Assembly (NCBI GenBank): GCA_902727935.1
Contig: CACVAX010000038.1
Coordinates: 1-64,000, forward strand
Source of the DNA: an uncultured Sulfurovum sp.
Lineage (GTDB): Bacteria; Campylobacterota; Campylobacteria; Campylobacterales; Sulfurovaceae
DNA length: 64,000 nt
Direction of reading: 5' to 3'
Shown here: one piece after another, positions 56,411 through 64,000 of the stretch
How the letters are laid out: each line of letters opens with the position of its first letter
Position numbering within the stretch: position 1 is the first letter of the stretch
Notes under the pieces: generated by a model
What the model was told of the DNA's origin: nothing
What the model saw: only the letters and a program-made list of their open reading frames with translations
Database searches by the model: none
Position numbers and translations under genes: made by a program

Positions 56411-57079
56411 CTATTTCCCTGAAGCACATTTAGCACTTTGGCATTTCATCATGGGAATTGAGCTTTCAGGAGTATTTTCAAACTGTTGCAGGGTTACACC
56501 TAACGTACTCACAAAAACCACCACCAAAATTGTCGATTGAAATTTTGAGATTTTTTGTATCTCCTCTTTGGCATTCATTTCGCACACATTTCCTGGACAA
56601 TACTGAGCTGATTCTTTATAAATCATCTGATAGATTTTACACCCAATACAAATGCCAAAAGCCGTTTCAGCAAATAAAAGAAGCAGACAGACCACACAAA
56701 CAGCAATTTTAATGGGGGTCATGTACTCAAAAATAACAATCATCAAAAACATCGGAATAGATAAAACTAAACCTATGCTCCAAGCAAAACGCTTCTGTTT
56801 CGCCCCTACATATTCAGGCTTTTGATTGGCAATAAAAAGCCGACCCAAAATAAGCGTGGGGGCATATTTAGGATTAATTAAAACCCGTACCATAAAATCA
56901 ATCATAAACAAGGTCACAAAAATTTGAGTAAATCTAAAATCATGCAATAAATAAGCATTGAAAAAAGAGACCATGCCCAAGAAAAACAAAATTCCTGCAG
57001 CTGCTCTAGCCTCACGTTCATTAATAACCGATACCGTATAACCTTCAACTTTTTCACCAAAATAGAGATAATTGTTCAT
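56411..57079 (-). CDS. DUF4395 membrane protein
   Basis: 222 residues with about five membrane helices (ILFFLGMVSFFNAYLL, IFVTLFMIDFMVRVL, FAWSIGLVLSIPMFLMIVIFEYM, VCVVCLLLLFAETAFGICIGCKIY, FQSTILVVVFVSTLGVTL). The DUF4395 core includes INEREARAAAGILFF and the CIGCKIY motif with two Cys. A Cys-rich end (CPGNVC, MMKCQSAKCASG) is notable and suggests metal or thiol redox chemistry. DUF4395 proteins are often beside thioredoxin or rhodanese genes. Function unknown. Confidence 0.75.
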   Translation of the reverse strand: MNNYLYFGEKVEGYTVSVINEREARAAAGILFFLGMVSFFNAYLLHDFRFTQIFVTLFMIDFMVRVLINPKYAPTLILGRLFIANQKPEYVGAKQKRFAWSIGLVLSIPMFLMIVIFEYMTPIKIAVCVVCLLLLFAETAFGICIGCKIYQMIYKESAQYCPGNVCEMNAKEEIQKISKFQSTILVVVFVSTLGVTLQQFENTPESSIPMMKCQSAKCASGK

Positions 57080-57219
57080 AAGAGAATCCTTTAAATTTTA
57101 TGCTTAAAAAGAGTATAAGCTTTTATCTGTGCAAACTCTGTGGAGAGTGTGGAAGTGGGCTTATTGAAAGTTCGCTACAATACTCTTAACAGAATTTAAT
57201 TCATATCCATAGGAATATC

Positions 57220-59181
57220 ATGTCACCATTTGCCATACAACTCATCAACGGTTTTAAAGAGACCGATTTAGAACTAGAAGATAAAAATTCCTTTCAAGCC
57301 CTGCAACAACTAGGAGCTATTGAAGAGCTTGAAGGACTTTGGAAACTCAAATCTCTTTTTCGTGTAGGACAACTCTATGTCAACAAAGAGGGGCGTGGTT
57401 TTGTGGAAGCACAAACCAAAGAACAAAAAGATTTACTCGTAGAAGCACAAGACATGGGCGAAGCCAACCCAGGAGATGATGTGGTGGTAAAACGAATCAT
57501 TGCTAGACGTGGTCGTGCCTCGGCTAAGGTTCAACTGATTGTTCGTAAAGCCCATGTTTTTCAGATAGTCTATACCAACCGTAATGCCTCTGATATTTTT
57601 GAAATACTTGACCTAAAAACAGGACTTTCCACCCATGCTAAAATGGAAGGGATGGATTTAAAAGCCTTTAAACTCGGAACCGTACTCAAAGTAGATTCAC
57701 AAACTGAAGAGGTGTTAGAAGTATTTGGGGACTTAAGCGACCCAAAAATAGATGAAAAAATCTCTTTAGCCCTCTATAAAAGAGCCAATGAGTTTGATGA
57801 AGATTGTAAAACACAAGCACTTGAAGTAGAACAAGAGGTTACAAGATCTGAACACCCTAATCGTGTTGACTTAACCTATTTAGACTTCTGTACCATTGAC
57901 CCCGTAACAGCCAAAGATTTTGATGATGCCATCTATTTTGACATGGAAACCTATACGCTTTATGTTGCCATTGCCGATGTGAGTCATTATGTGGACTACT
58001 TTAGCCCCATTGACACCGAAGCAAAACGCCGTGGGTTTACCACCTACTTTCCTCATAAATCATTTCCCATGTTACCACGCCAACTCTCTGAAAATATCTG
58101 TTCACTAAAACCTCAGGTAGACCGATTGGCATTTGTTGCTAAAATAGAACTGAACAAAGAGTCTCTACTTCCAATGAAAGAGGAATTTTTTGAAGCCATT
58201 ATCCACTCAAAACGCCGTTTTAACTATGATGAAATTGATGTGATTATTGAAACCGATGGAGCAAAAATTGAAAAAGAGCATGAAAAACGTATCTTAGACT
58301 ATTTGCTACCTCTTCAAAAAATTACTGCACGTTTACGAAAAAAACGTCTAGGCGATGGTTTTGACTTTAGAAGCGAAGAGATAAAACTAAGCATAGATGC
58401 CAACCATGAACTCAAAGATACTTCTATAGAGACAGGAACGGCATCGCACTCACTCATTGAAGAGTGTATGCTTTTAGCCAACCAAGCCTCTGCCAAACGG
58501 TTTGAGTATGGAATATTTAGAATTCACACCCCACCACAATTAGCCAAACTTGAAACCTTACTAGAAGAACTGGCATCCATTGGTCTATTTGTTAAAGAGT
58601 ATGAAGATTCTCCTTCACTCATCCGTGCCATTCAAAAAGAAGCAGATAGTATGAACATTGCCTCTGAAGTTGATAGCATGATTATTAAGTCGCTTAAACA
58701 AGCCTCTTATTCTGCTAATAATGAAGGTCACTTTGGACTTGGATTTAGCCACTATTCACACTTTACCTCTCCTATTAGACGATATTCTGACCTCATCTTA
58801 CACCGACTTATAAAAGCACAACTCAAAGAAGATGAAGAGCAAAACGAGTATTTACTCCGAAACATTGAACCACTTTGTCAACGGGTTTCTGAGCTTGAAA
58901 GAGAATCTACCAAAGCCGAATGGGATTTTAGAGACCGTAAACTGGCACGTTGGGCCCAAAAACATATTGGAGAAGAGTTTAAAGCACACATTGTGGAGGT
59001 TGGAGAAAATGCAAAAGCCATCTTAGAGACCGATATTGAAGGTGTTACGGTAAATCTTCATGGAGACAACGTCATGTTGTTTGATAAAATTATTGTGCGT
59101 ATCGATACCGTAAGCATTGCCATGGCTAAAATTCAGGCTGAATTTGTGGCTAAACGAGAAAAAGAGATAATGGAGTTGTAA
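57220..59181 (+). CDS. rnr: Ribonuclease R family exoribonuclease
   Basis: 653 residues, the length usual in Campylobacterota (E. coli RNase R is over 800). N-terminal cold-shock-type domains (VGQLYVNKEGRGFVEA), then the RNB catalytic domain from about 215: IDPVTAKDFDDAIYFD with catalytic Asp residues, YVAIADVSHYV, RGFTTYFPHKSFPMLPRQLSENICSL, and FTSPIRRYSDLILHRLI. The C-terminal S1 domain is degenerate. It degrades structured RNA 3'-5'. In Campylobacter the next gene is holA; here 4.5 kb of accessory genes intervene. Confidence 0.93.
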   Translation: MSPFAIQLINGFKETDLELEDKNSFQALQQLGAIEELEGLWKLKSLFRVGQLYVNKEGRGFVEAQTKEQKDLLVEAQDMGEANPGDDVVVKRIIARRGRASAKVQLIVRKAHVFQIVYTNRNASDIFEILDLKTGLSTHAKMEGMDLKAFKLGTVLKVDSQTEEVLEVFGDLSDPKIDEKISLALYKRANEFDEDCKTQALEVEQEVTRSEHPNRVDLTYLDFCTIDPVTAKDFDDAIYFDMETYTLYVAIADVSHYVDYFSPIDTEAKRRGFTTYFPHKSFPMLPRQLSENICSLKPQVDRLAFVAKIELNKESLLPMKEEFFEAIIHSKRRFNYDEIDVIIETDGAKIEKEHEKRILDYLLPLQKITARLRKKRLGDGFDFRSEEIKLSIDANHELKDTSIETGTASHSLIEECMLLANQASAKRFEYGIFRIHTPPQLAKLETLLEELASIGLFVKEYEDSPSLIRAIQKEADSMNIASEVDSMIIKSLKQASYSANNEGHFGLGFSHYSHFTSPIRRYSDLILHRLIKAQLKEDEEQNEYLLRNIEPLCQRVSELERESTKAEWDFRDRKLARWAQKHIGEEFKAHIVEVGENAKAILETDIEGVTVNLHGDNVMLFDKIIVRIDTVSIAMAKIQAEFVAKREKEIMEL

Positions 59182-59299
59182 AAAGTTTCAGTTTATAGGT
59201 TAAAATAAAAATAATATATAAGTTTTACTAAACTTAATACTTAATTAACACTTCTTCTATAGAATCCAAAAAATAACAGTATAAATAAAAGGAATTTTT

Positions 59300-60244
59300 A
59301 TGATTTTAAAGAAGAGTTTAGCCGTTTTATCGGTTGTGGGTTTATTAATGAATGGTTGTGGTAGCAGTAGTTCCACAGAAGAAGCAGTGAGTGAAAAAAG
59401 TATTAGTCTTGATTTCAAAGCCATTGTAGGTGACCAAGGTGCGTTACTTTGTTCAGAGAGTAATGGAAATGCCAAAGTTTATAATAATCTAGGTACATCA
59501 TTGGCGAGTGGAACAATTAATGACTTTAGATTTTTTGTTTCTGAGGTAAAGTTAAAAATGTCTGACAACACAACACAAACACTCATGCTAACCAACAATG
59601 ACAACCAATACTACAGTGAAACCAATGGTTCAGTGGCTATTTTAGATTTTGAAGATGGTACAGGAGATTGTGTAAACAGAGGAAATGACGCGTCAACGTA
59701 TACTTCTATTGTGGGGAAAATAAACTCAAATGCAACCGTAACAGGCGTAGAGTTTACAGTAGGTGTCCCTTTTGCACTTAATCATGTTGAGTTTTCTGAT
59801 ATTCCAGCCCTTAACAAAACCTCTATGTCATGGAGTTGGGCAAGTGGAAGAAAATTTACAAAATTTGAGATTAACCCAAGCGATGCCAACAACTCAACAG
59901 GGGATATTTTTAACTTTCACTTAGGCTCTACAGGATGTAGCGATGCCGATGCAAATGGTATTACCGATGCGTGTACCCAACCAAACCGTATCGCCTTAAG
60001 CTTTGATAACTTTGACCCTGCTACTAACAAAGTGGTCGTTGACTACTCAAAACTTTTAACCTATGTTGATATTACTAAAAACTTAGGAGGAGCAAAAGGT
60101 TGTATGAGTGCCTTAGATGACCCTGAATGTATGGCAAGTACTGGTGAAATGTTTAACCTTGTTGGACTAGACGATACCAGCAAAGAGGGTAAATGTCTTG
60201 ATGCAAGTTGTACTGAAAATCAAGAACTATTTAGTGTAGAATAA
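59300..60244 (+). CDS. mbnP: MbnP family metal-binding lipoprotein
   Basis: 314 residues, lipoprotein signal VVGLLMNGC. Matches the four-Cys 'metallo-mystery pair' protein family: DFKAIVGDQGALLCSE, NDFRFFVSEVKL, EDGTGDCV, VTGVEFTVGVPFALNH and SWSWASGRKFTKFEI, then STGCSDADANGITDACTQPN with two of the Cys. In MbnP proteins a Trp in the SWxWxSGRK region is oxidised to kynurenine by MbnH and takes part in copper binding. The C-terminal tail has an extra Cys pair (GKCLDASCTENQ). Paired with mbnH nine bases downstream; export signal indicates the periplasm. Confidence 0.87.
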   Translation: MILKKSLAVLSVVGLLMNGCGSSSSTEEAVSEKSISLDFKAIVGDQGALLCSESNGNAKVYNNLGTSLASGTINDFRFFVSEVKLKMSDNTTQTLMLTNNDNQYYSETNGSVAILDFEDGTGDCVNRGNDASTYTSIVGKINSNATVTGVEFTVGVPFALNHVEFSDIPALNKTSMSWSWASGRKFTKFEINPSDANNSTGDIFNFHLGSTGCSDADANGITDACTQPNRIALSFDNFDPATNKVVVDYSKLLTYVDITKNLGGAKGCMSALDDPECMASTGEMFNLVGLDDTSKEGKCLDASCTENQELFSVE

Positions 60245-60252
60245 ACCAAGAA

Positions 60253-61422
60253 ATGAATAGCAATTTTAAAGTATTAAGTTTTATTTGGCTATTTAGTCTC
60301 TTCATTATAGGCTGTGGAAGTAATACCACCATCACAGACTCTAATGAGGAGGCTTCCAGCTCTTTTGATTGGAAGCTTCCTAGCAATGTCTACCCTCCTC
60401 GTGTACCCCAAGATAATCCCATGAGCAATGAAAAAGTAGCCTTAGGAAGATTTCTTTTTTACGATACCCAACTCAGTGCCAACCAAACACAATCTTGTTC
60501 CTCTTGTCATCTTCAAGACCTTGCATTTTCGGACCGAAATAAAGTAGGCATTGGCTCTACAGGAGAACACAGTTTACGTAATCCAAACAGCCTTACCAAC
60601 ACAGGTTACTATACCTCTTACAGTTGGGCCAATCCTGCTTTAGGAACACTGGAAAGATTTATTATTTTACCCATTAGAGGAGATGACCCCATAGAATTGG
60701 GTGTTGTTCCTGAAAAAGAGAATGAAGTTATGGCACGATTTGAAAACAATGCAACGTATCAAAAAATGTTTGAAGAGGCCTTTCCCCAAGAAGCCCAACC
60801 CATCTCCATGGAAAATATTGTCAAAGCACTGGCTTCTTTTAACCGAATGCTCAACTCTTTTAATGCTCCTTATGATAAGTTTTTAAGAGGAGACTCCACA
60901 GCACTTAGCGTACAAGAGCGAAGAGGTATGGATTTGTTTATGGGTGAAAAAGCTGAATGTTTTCACTGCCATGATGGCATAAGTTTCAGTGATTCAACAG
61001 CCAATGAAAAAAGTTTTACCATTAATCAATTTTTTCATAATATCGGACTCTACAATGTTGGCGAACAAGGTACTTATCCAGAAGGAAATCAAGGATTGTA
61101 TGAGACAACCATGAATCAAGCTGACCAAGGAAAATTTAAAGCACCCACCCTTAGAAATATCGAACTGACAGCTCCCTACATGCATGATGGCTCTATGGCA
61201 ACACTTGAAGAGATACTAGAACTCCATAGCAATGGTGGACGCGATGTGAAAAATGGAGTGTATGCTGGTAATGGCATAACCAATCCTTTTAAGAGTGATT
61301 TTATTACCGTTAAGGATTTTACCCAACAAGAGAAAGATGATTTAATAGCTTTTCTAAAATCTTTAACGGATGATGAGTTTATTAACAATCCCGATATATC
61401 AAACCCCTTTAAGGAGCAATAG
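60253..61422 (+). CDS. mbnH: MbnH-type di-heme cytochrome c (peroxidase-like), lipoprotein
   Basis: 389 residues, lipoprotein signal FIWLFSLFIIGCGS. Two heme-binding sites: CSSCH in QTQSCSSCHLQDLAFSD (about residue 78) and CFHCH in AECFHCHDGISF (about 238). Other features of the MauG/CCP superfamily are RNPNSLTN, APTLRNIELTAPYMHDGSMATLEEIL and FKSDF. MbnH uses H2O2 to oxidise a Trp of its partner MbnP. Transcribed immediately after mbnP. Its stop overlaps the next start by one base (TAGTG). Confidence 0.9.
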   Translation: MNSNFKVLSFIWLFSLFIIGCGSNTTITDSNEEASSSFDWKLPSNVYPPRVPQDNPMSNEKVALGRFLFYDTQLSANQTQSCSSCHLQDLAFSDRNKVGIGSTGEHSLRNPNSLTNTGYYTSYSWANPALGTLERFIILPIRGDDPIELGVVPEKENEVMARFENNATYQKMFEEAFPQEAQPISMENIVKALASFNRMLNSFNAPYDKFLRGDSTALSVQERRGMDLFMGEKAECFHCHDGISFSDSTANEKSFTINQFFHNIGLYNVGEQGTYPEGNQGLYETTMNQADQGKFKAPTLRNIELTAPYMHDGSMATLEEILELHSNGGRDVKNGVYAGNGITNPFKSDFITVKDFTQQEKDDLIAFLKSLTDDEFINNPDISNPFKEQ

Positions 61423-62552
61423 TGCAATATTTTATTTTTCTAATTCTTTTAAGTCTCTCTCTGTTTGCACACTCAACCCTAGACTTGTCAAGTGAGCAAA
61501 AAGAGGGCATCAATTATGGTGTTTACAGTGATATAAAATATCGAGACAAAGATTTATATCCTAGAGGTATTGAGGGAAGTTTAGGCTACGAAAATCATGG
61601 AACAACCAAAAAAGCACAATTCAATCACTTAGGGCTTTACCTTTTTGGAGATTATGAAAAAAACTTTATTTATGGAGTGGAATTCAACAAACATATTGAT
61701 GCAGAAGATAGTTTTGACAGTTATCTTGAAAAAGCTTATGTTGGCTATAAAACACACCATAACAACACGCTTAAACTTGGACGAGATTATAACAATATCT
61801 CTTTTGTCAACAATAAACCTTATGGTTATGGTTTTGCTGATATGCCCTTAGCAATTGACTCTTTTTTAGATGGTACGTATCTGGGTGATGGAATTTTTTT
61901 AGAGTATGCCAACACCGATAACATGAAGTCTTATCTTGATGTAACCCAAGACAAATACAATAAAAATAATCGAAGTACTCTAAAATTAGAATACAATCTA
62001 AAAGATACACAACTTATTGCTTATCTTCAATACCGAAAAACAGCCCAACTACGCTTTGATTATTCAGCAACAACGCATACCCATTCTCATGGAAATCAAA
62101 ATGGATGCACCAATCTTAGTAGTCTAAATGAACGCTGTTTTGAACGTGACAACAAGCTTCTTGGATTGGGATTTAATCATAAAATAGGTGTATTTGATTT
62201 ACAAGGAGAGTACCTTTATCTTGATAGTAAAGGTGATGTCTACAACAATCAATACAAAGTTGAAAATCATAATAAAATTAATACCCTCTATCTTCAAGGC
62301 TTAACCAACTACCAAAAAATACTTTTGGGTTACCGAAGCGAATGGTTTATGTTTGACAATCACTATAATGGTGGAGGAGCAACCGAGATAACAGCACCCC
62401 TTGTTTCTCAAAATGCCAACAAGATTCAAAACCTACAAACTTTAATGCTGGGGTACAAGTTTAACAAAAATAATAAAACCTCCATAGAGCTTAAACAATC
62501 ACAAGATGATTGGGCATTTGGGTTAAACTACAATCTTTTTTTTGGTAATTAA
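61422..62552 (+). CDS. Outer-membrane beta-barrel protein of the MbnP/MbnH operon
   Basis: 376 residues with a GTG start (AGGAG six bases upstream). Signal peptide FIFLILLSLSLFAHS. Many amphipathic strands (FNHLGLYLFGDYEKNFIYGVEFNK, LKLEYNLKDTQLIAYLQYRKTAQL, TLMLGYKFNKNNKTSIELKQSQDDWAFGLNYNLFFGN). A His-rich external loop (TTHTHSHGNQNGC with a second Cys at LNERC) is a plausible metal-binding site. One-base overlap with mbnH shows coupling. A porin-like channel or receptor for the copper-related system is inferred. Confidence 0.75.
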   Translation: MQYFIFLILLSLSLFAHSTLDLSSEQKEGINYGVYSDIKYRDKDLYPRGIEGSLGYENHGTTKKAQFNHLGLYLFGDYEKNFIYGVEFNKHIDAEDSFDSYLEKAYVGYKTHHNNTLKLGRDYNNISFVNNKPYGYGFADMPLAIDSFLDGTYLGDGIFLEYANTDNMKSYLDVTQDKYNKNNRSTLKLEYNLKDTQLIAYLQYRKTAQLRFDYSATTHTHSHGNQNGCTNLSSLNERCFERDNKLLGLGFNHKIGVFDLQGEYLYLDSKGDVYNNQYKVENHNKINTLYLQGLTNYQKILLGYRSEWFMFDNHYNGGGATEITAPLVSQNANKIQNLQTLMLGYKFNKNNKTSIELKQSQDDWAFGLNYNLFFGN

Positions 62553-62567
62553 ACTCTTTAAACCCAT

Positions 62568-62590
62568 CATGGAGTTATAACAACTCCATG
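62568..62590. terminator. Bidirectional hairpin terminator
   Basis: CATGGAGTT and AACTCCATG with a 5-base loop between convergent genes. A second small stem (AACACT/AGTGTT) follows at 62596-62612. Confidence 0.6.
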
Positions 62591-62602
62591 ACTTTAACAC
62601 TA

Positions 62603-63691
62603 TTAAAGTGTTCCGTTAGCCAACTCTTCAGCTAATATCTGATTTAACCATCCAGCTACTTTTCTAAATGGTTTGTTTTTATTACCATCTTCATTTACCA
62701 ATCTATTTTTATATGGTGTTGCAAATCCTAAATGGTGAATGCCATCACAAACTTGGTTGATAGCATTTGTGCCAAAGAGTTTTGTTTTCGCTCCATCATT
62801 TTGTACTTTATGGAAACCTGTCTCTTCATTTGTTTCATCATCCCCATGAAGCTCTGCCCACTCCCCTGCATGATTTGCCACCAAGTATTGGTTCACATTT
62901 TGCATGTCTTGTTTGGTAAAGAGACCCCCATCAGCTGCATTGGTTGCAGAAATGGCTTCTAAAAGAAGTTCATTCATTCCATTAACGGCTCTTGCACCTT
63001 CACGCATGTCGCCTAATGAAATCTTTTTGTTAAGACCCACATCGTTATAGATAATCTCTACCCCTTTGTCGAGTCCTGTTCCTGTTGCACCAACAACCTC
63101 TTCCACGTCAGAGTTTGCTAATCTTCCAGCTGCTAAATCTTCCCGTAAAAGTGCGTCTAACCATGTTGCAATCTGTCTGAAACTTGCATTCTTATTTCCA
63201 TCTTCATTTAACAATCTATTTTTACGATGTGTCTCAAAACCTAAATGATAAATGTTGTCAGCTACTTTATTGATGGCATTTTTACCAAAAAGTTTGGTTC
63301 TAGCCCCATTTCCTCGTACTTTATGAAATCCTGTATCTTGACCATCGGCTTCATCATCCCCATGAAGCTCTATCCACTCATCTTTGTAGTTTGTGTTAAT
63401 GTAGTCGTTTAACTCTCTGGTGTCACGTGTGGTAATTATCCCGTCATTTGCCACACCCGTTTGAAAAATGGCTTCAATCAAAATTTCATTCATTCTTCGG
63501 ACAGCTGTAATGGCTAATTCAATATCCGTACTGCTTACTCTTTGGTTGAGTCGTTTATCGTTCTCAATAATCGTAACAATCTTTTCAAGTCCCACAATTT
63601 GGCTGGAGTCACTCGCTAACGTCATAGAAGGTAGCATTCCCACTGCTGGGATAACTAAAAGCGTTTTTAAAAAACTTCGTCTTTTCATCAT
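62603..63691 (-). CDS. Exported protein with two tandem copies of an unnamed domain, Tat-type signal
   Basis: 362 residues (361 from the second Met, eight bases after AAGGA). The N-terminus MMKRRSFLKTLLVIPAVGMLPSM is a twin-arginine-type signal. Residues about 30-190 and 200-362 are two copies of one domain, each with MNE(I/L)L(I/L)EAI, a DG-containing acidic stretch (DDE..), ETGFHKVQND-GAKTKLFG, INQV-DGI-HLGF and LVNEDGNKN. This domain looks like one I associate with marine calcium-binding or type I-secreted proteins; no function is known to me. The Asp-rich loops suggest calcium binding. Monocistronic and convergent with the MbnP/MbnH operon. Confidence 0.7.
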   Translation of the reverse strand: MMKRRSFLKTLLVIPAVGMLPSMTLASDSSQIVGLEKIVTIIENDKRLNQRVSSTDIELAITAVRRMNEILIEAIFQTGVANDGIITTRDTRELNDYINTNYKDEWIELHGDDEADGQDTGFHKVRGNGARTKLFGKNAINKVADNIYHLGFETHRKNRLLNEDGNKNASFRQIATWLDALLREDLAAGRLANSDVEEVVGATGTGLDKGVEIIYNDVGLNKKISLGDMREGARAVNGMNELLLEAISATNAADGGLFTKQDMQNVNQYLVANHAGEWAELHGDDETNEETGFHKVQNDGAKTKLFGTNAINQVCDGIHHLGFATPYKNRLVNEDGNKNKPFRKVAGWLNQILAEELANGTL

Positions 63692-63799
63692 ATCATCCTT
63701 ATTTTTCTTAACTAAATTATAACAAAAAAAATTAATATTATTATTAAAATTTAACTAAAAACGTGACGATTATCTTTTATAGAGGAGTCAAATTTATGA

Positions 63800-63805
63800 T
63801 ATAAT
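63800..63805 (+). promoter_or_regulatory. Probable -10 box for holA
   Basis: TATAAT whose expected start site falls at about 63812, the A of the holA ATG, so the transcript may be leaderless. Confidence 0.45.
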
Positions 63806-63811
63806 CACGCC

Positions 63812-64000
63812 ATGTACCAAAGAGAATTTGAAAACCTACTTCGCACTGCCCCTCCTAGAGCCATGCTCTTTTTTGGAGAGAATGAGTACCAAATAGCCAA
63901 TTATTTACAACACTACATCAACATAACTTCTGCAACCGATTCTATGTTAACGCTCTATTTTGATGAGTACTCTTTTGAACGTGCTAAAAGTTACCTCTCT
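63812..64000 (+). CDS. holA: DNA polymerase III delta subunit, N-terminal part (partial)
   Basis: 63 codons to the window edge. The opening MYQREFENLLRTAPPRAMLFFGENEYQIANYLQHYI matches the N-terminal part of HolA of this phylum (FxGxNxYxI opening of the clamp-loader delta subunit). In Campylobacter rnr and holA are neighbours, which supports this assignment. No ribosome site is visible; the -10 box is close to the start codon. The rest of the gene lies beyond the window. Confidence 0.65.
   Translation, partial: MYQREFENLLRTAPPRAMLFFGENEYQIANYLQHYINITSATDSMLTLYFDEYSFERAKSYLS

Overview
The window looks like a Campylobacterota (former Epsilonproteobacteria) chromosome, probably a free-living or marine member. 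It is AT-rich, and its housekeeping gene order matches Campylobacter/Helicobacter synteny: argS-tatA-gmk-polyE protein, nadD/rsfS beside gapA-pgk-tpiA, yajC-secD-secF facing lnt-yidD, and rnr/holA. A Mn-dependent family II pyrophosphatase fits the free-living relatives. I cannot name a genus from sequence alone. No rRNA, tRNA or CRISPR array was recognised.

Layout. 1-2.2 kb: the start of an IS200/IS605-type TnpA gene that has cut a plsC-like acyltransferase, followed by ynbB/ynbA-like phospholipid genes. 2.3-11.95 kb: GNAT protein, a NadD-RsfS fusion, the gapA-pgk-tpiA operon, argS, tatA, gmk, an acidic receiver-like protein and ppaC. 11.96-13.8 kb: a two-gene ATPase + RloB/TOPRIM-like putative defence pair with an 81-bp tandem duplication. 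13.8-16.3 kb: leuS.

16.4-36.6 kb is a 20-kb accessory island lying between leuS and secF, which are neighbours in Campylobacter. It holds mltB, a decayed DUF433/DUF5615 toxin-antitoxin locus, and a six-gene minus-strand operon. That operon encodes four exported proteins built from a Q/N-ladder repeat (curlin-like in style), one more small exported protein and a CsgG/HfaB-like outer-membrane lipoprotein. I read it as a candidate functional-amyloid or adhesive-fibre secretion system. A divergent OmpR-type regulator with a degenerate receiver sits beside it, with phased direct-repeat operators and a structured leader. Next comes an envelope cluster: two paralogous HTH proteins sharing an unnamed domain, a large lipoprotein, an exported TPR-CHAT protease-like protein, a beta-barrel protein and a caspase-like lipoprotein. 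The working model is that the regulator controls a surface fibre, while the CHAT and caspase-like proteins act in the same envelope. That link is inference from proximity.

36.6-54 kb: a DUF6394-like membrane protein, secF-secD-yajC facing lnt-yidD, two exported unknowns, pyrC, a cysteine synthase, a class IV aminotransferase, an SspB-like protein, a LysR regulator, uvrD-type helicase, truB, dps, a Phd/DUF3800 pair, ispE and an alpha/beta-hydrolase lipoprotein. 54-59.2 kb: nfeD-qmcA, two membrane proteins and rnr. 59.3-63.7 kb: an accessory MbnP/MbnH metalloprotein pair with an outer-membrane protein and a duplicated-domain Tat-type exported protein, lying between rnr and holA, which are neighbours in Campylobacter. 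The window ends inside holA.
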